Part shown: positions 7,286 through 8,991 of the stretch, piece after piece
Numbering within the stretch: position 1 is the stretch's first letter
How the letters are laid out: every line of letters begins with the position of its first letter
Source: JBHHYN01 sp046757565
GTDB lineage: Bacteria > Pseudomonadota > Gammaproteobacteria > Eutrophobiales > Eutrophobiaceae
Length of the DNA: 8,991 nucleotides
Direction: 5' to 3'
Assembly (NCBI GenBank): GCA_046757565.1
Contig: JBHHYN010000121.1
Coordinates: forward strand, 1 to 8,991
Made by a program: the position numbers and the translations under genes
Notes under the pieces: generated by a model
Databases searched by the model: none
Told to the model about the DNA's origin: nothing
What the model saw: the letters and a program-made list of their open reading frames with translations, nothing else

Positions 7286-8641
7286 ATGATATCTGAAATC
7301 GACGAAAATCCGTATCAACCTTCACCGTCGAGTACCTTCCATACCATCAACACCCAACCGAACAAAGTGGGTAAATATACAATTGTCGAGGAGATAGGCC
7401 GTGGCAGCATGGGGACGGTCTATGCTGCGAATGACCCATTTTCTTCAAGGAATGTCGCCATAAAGATTGCCCATCCGGAATACGTGAACAAAAGCGAGGA
7501 TGGCGAACGCTTCAAGAAACTGTTTTTTAATGAAGCACATGCTGCAAGTATTCTCAATCACCCGAATATAATAAGTCTCTATGATGCGGATGTGGATAAT
7601 GATCTTTGCTATCTTGTCATTGAATATGTACACGGGGCCAAAACGCTTGAGGAATTCTGCAAACCGGATACGCTCTTATCATTGCGTGAGGTGGTGAACA
7701 TTATTTATACATCAGCCAAAGCACTTGACTATGCCCATCGGCAGGGAATCATTCACCGTGATATCAAACCGAGCAATATCCTTTATGGTGAAGACCATGA
7801 CATCAAGATCTCCGACTTCAGTATTGCCATGATAAACCGCCAGGATGCCAAAACTACACAATTCGACGGTTTTATCGGTTCACCACTTTACATGTCACCC
7901 GAGCAGATAAACGAGTGGACAATATCCAACAATACCGATCTTTTTTCACTGGGTGTGGTGATGTACGAACTGCTGACCGGGCATAATCCGTTCAGAGCAG
8001 AAAATCTCGTGGCCATCAGTAACAAGATCACCAGGGAGGAGCCGCCACCATTGAGCGAATTCAGGACTGACCTGCCCGATGGGCTGGACTATACCCTGAA
8101 ACGGCTGCTCAAGAAGAAACCGGACAAGCGCTACAGCAGTGGCCTGGATCTGGCCGCAGACCTGGCGCTGATCTATGAGGATCTGGATAAGGTGGAGAGT
8201 GAAGACGATCTGCGTGAAAAGTTTGAAACATTGAAAAAAATCGGTTTTCTCAAGGGATTTACCGACGCGGATATATGGGAGCTCGTGCGCGCCAGTAATT
8301 GGCAAACCTACCCTCCAGAAACAGTGATAATCAGGGAAGGCGATATTGACCATTCGTTTTATATATTGCTCTCGGGAGTTGTGAGTATTGAGAAAAACGG
8401 ACAGCATATCGGAAATCTGCAAGAGGGGGACTGTTTTGGAGAAATGGGTTATCTCTCCCAGACAGAACGCACTGCGACAGTGGAATCAAAGACCAAGGTA
8501 GCCTTAATCAAAGTCAATGAATCCACACTTGACCGCGCCCAAGAGGGGACTCAACTACGTTTTCTTAAAGCCTTTGTAGGAACGGTTATCACCCGCCTGG
8601 AACAGACGACTTCCGTGTTGACCCAACTCAAGCAGATTTAA
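7286..8641 (+). CDS. Ser/Thr protein kinase with C-terminal cyclic-nucleotide-binding domain
   Basis: A 451-aa soluble Hanks-type kinase. After a polar N-terminal tail (1-28, rich in P, S, T and N), the kinase domain (about 31-298) shows GRGSMG (38-43), the ATP lysine K60 in VAIK, helix C E83, HRDIKPSN (157-164, base D159) and SPEQ (204-207) for APE. The magnesium motif is D177-F178-S179, DFS in place of DFG. T190 and T191 in the activation segment are candidate phosphorylation sites. After a helical linker, residues about 320-415 form a cNMP-binding domain: FYILLSGVVSIE and the phosphate-binding cassette FGEMGYLSQTERTATV (384-399). E386 and R395 are 9 residues apart, as in PKA regulatory subunits, where they bind ribose and phosphate, so real cAMP or cGMP binding is plausible. 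No membrane segment is present. The ATG at 7286 follows a purine-rich GAGAGAG. Inferred role: a kinase gated by a second messenger, perhaps paired with kinase 1. Target and ligand are unknown. Confidence 0.94.
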   Translation: MISEIDENPYQPSPSSTFHTINTQPNKVGKYTIVEEIGRGSMGTVYAANDPFSSRNVAIKIAHPEYVNKSEDGERFKKLFFNEAHAASILNHPNIISLYDADVDNDLCYLVIEYVHGAKTLEEFCKPDTLLSLREVVNIIYTSAKALDYAHRQGIIHRDIKPSNILYGEDHDIKISDFSIAMINRQDAKTTQFDGFIGSPLYMSPEQINEWTISNNTDLFSLGVVMYELLTGHNPFRAENLVAISNKITREEPPPLSEFRTDLPDGLDYTLKRLLKKKPDKRYSSGLDLAADLALIYEDLDKVESEDDLREKFETLKKIGFLKGFTDADIWELVRASNWQTYPPETVIIREGDIDHSFYILLSGVVSIEKNGQHIGNLQEGDCFGEMGYLSQTERTATVESKTKVALIKVNESTLDRAQEGTQLRFLKAFVGTVITRLEQTTSVLTQLKQI

Positions 8642-8644
8642 CGA

Positions 8645-8720
8645 TACTCACGCATTAAAGATCCCGCCTAACCTGCCGATAACTCCCCGTGGAGGGCCTA
8701 GCCCGCATATTGCGTGAGTA
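8645..8720. repeat. 10-bp inverted repeat enclosing 56 nt after kinase 2
   Basis: TACTCACGCA (8645-8654) and TGCGTGAGTA (8711-8720) are perfect inverted copies. Between them lies a small GC-rich hairpin, CTCC-CCGT-GGAG (8683-8694). The element begins 4 nt after the kinase 2 stop. It is not followed by a U-tract, so it is not a classical intrinsic terminator. It could close a branched 3' RNA structure or be a protein-binding site. It does not match an integron attC or any transposon end that I recognise. Confidence 0.4.
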
Positions 8721-8747
8721 CACTCGAAATGGGTTGGAAACCATTGT

Positions 8748-8776
8748 TTGACAAAGATTTCATCGTTTTCTGCAAA
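8748..8776 (+). promoter_or_regulatory. Candidate promoter for the gene at the right edge
   Basis: A perfect -35 hexamer TTGACA (8748-8753) is followed 17 nt later by a poor -10 match TGCAAA (8771-8776). It is correctly placed to serve the gene starting at 8879, which would then have a leader of about 95 nt. The weak -10 keeps confidence low. Confidence 0.25.
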
Positions 8777-8816
8777 AGTACGGTTTATCCTTACTTTACC
8801 GTTTGAGTAGACGACC

Positions 8817-8882
8817 ATGAGTTACCTATCGGTCCGATTTGACCACGGACAACGACAAATTAAAGGGAGAGCGGCTAAATGA
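8817..8882 (+). CDS. Possible 21-residue leader ORF overlapping the next start
   Basis: ATG at 8817 opens a 21-codon frame (MSYLSVRFDHGQRQIKGRAAK) whose TGA at 8880-8882 overlaps the next gene's ATG in an ATGA. Such overlaps often couple translation. The small frame has only a poor Shine-Dalgarno, and the peptide resembles nothing I know. It may be chance. Confidence 0.2.
   Translation: MSYLSVRFDHGQRQIKGRAAK
8864..8869 (+). promoter_or_regulatory. Ribosome binding site of the right-edge gene
   Basis: AGGGAG lies 9 nt before the first ATG of the tandem ATGATG at 8879-8884. The spacing favours the first ATG over the second (12 nt). Confidence 0.6.
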
Positions 8883-8991
8883 TGCGGTTTGGTTTGATAT
8901 TTCTGACCCTGACTATGGCCATAGGGGTTAATCTGGATGAAGGCTTCCTGGCACGGTTGGGGGTGAATCCCAATATCCTGCTCGTGGCGCT
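8879..8991 (+). CDS. Hypothetical hydrophobic protein, 5' part only
   Basis: An open frame starts at ATG 8879 with a good Shine-Dalgarno (AGGGAG, 8864-8869) and runs off the window after 37 full codons. The visible protein begins with MMRFGLIFLTLTMAIG, a hydrophobic stretch, then a polar segment with VNLDEGFLARLGVNPN, then a second hydrophobic stretch beginning ILLVA. This looks like the start of an inner-membrane protein with more than one helix, or one with an N-terminal anchor. I do not recognise the family from this fragment. Whether it belongs with the kinases is unknown; the 237-nt gap and the candidate TTGACA box suggest separate transcription. Confidence 0.6.
   Translation, partial: MMRFGLIFLTLTMAIGVNLDEGFLARLGVNPNILLVA

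Noticed and set aside
6918..7325. 135-codon minus-strand frame over the kinase 1 3' end and the intergenic gap
   Set aside because: Most of it is antisense to Sel1 repeats; the hydrophobic stretch comes from AT-rich intergenic DNA, and no ribosome binding site is evident.
7946..8422. 158-codon minus-strand frame opposite kinase 2
   Set aside because: It is antisense to the well-supported kinase and cNMP domains, with no domain signature of its own.
8667..8673. Integron attC-like GCCTAAC core
   Set aside because: No partner GTTRRRY core is found at a suitable distance and there are no cassette genes.

Overview
The window looks like a chromosomal segment of a gammaproteobacterium of moderate GC content. 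The evidence is a carA-carB-greA run whose proteins can be aligned by eye to the Escherichia coli ones almost without gaps: CarA is 380 aa with its catalytic residues at E. coli numbering, CarB is 1073 aa from its best start, and GreA is 158 aa. The two kinases to the right are of types seen in environmental gammaproteobacteria. The genus cannot be named from this sequence.

Layout. Bases 1-4966 are a minus-strand pyrimidine/arginine and transcription-factor operon, read right to left: carA (4966-3824, TTG start), carB (3755-534), greA (537-61, overlapping carB by 4 nt), and possibly the first codons of another gene running off the left edge. Bases 4967-5412 are a 446-nt divergent intergenic region. 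It holds a carA promoter, a strong terminator-like hairpin in the carA leader, and on the other side a -10 box, small palindromes and two leader stem-loops ahead of the first kinase gene. Bases 5413-8641 carry two plus-strand Ser/Thr protein kinase genes. The first is a soluble kinase fused to six Sel1-like repeats. The second is a soluble kinase fused to a C-terminal cyclic-nucleotide-binding domain. Bases 8642-8878 hold no convincing gene, but do contain a 10-bp inverted repeat, a TTGACA box and small ORFs. A new gene for a hydrophobic protein starts at 8879 and leaves the window.

How the genes work together. CarA and CarB form carbamoyl-phosphate synthetase, which feeds pyrimidine and arginine synthesis. 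GreA rescues backtracked RNA polymerase and is housekeeping. The two kinases are probably one signalling unit: kinase 1 has a scaffold-like repeat domain for partner binding, and kinase 2 has a sensor-like domain that keeps the phosphate-binding arginine expected of a cNMP binder. The most interesting points are the PKG-like logic of kinase 2 in reversed domain order with DFS in place of DFG, the 72-residue AB super-repeat in kinase 1, and the structured leaders on both sides of the divergent region. No CRISPR array, insertion sequence, tRNA or rRNA was seen.
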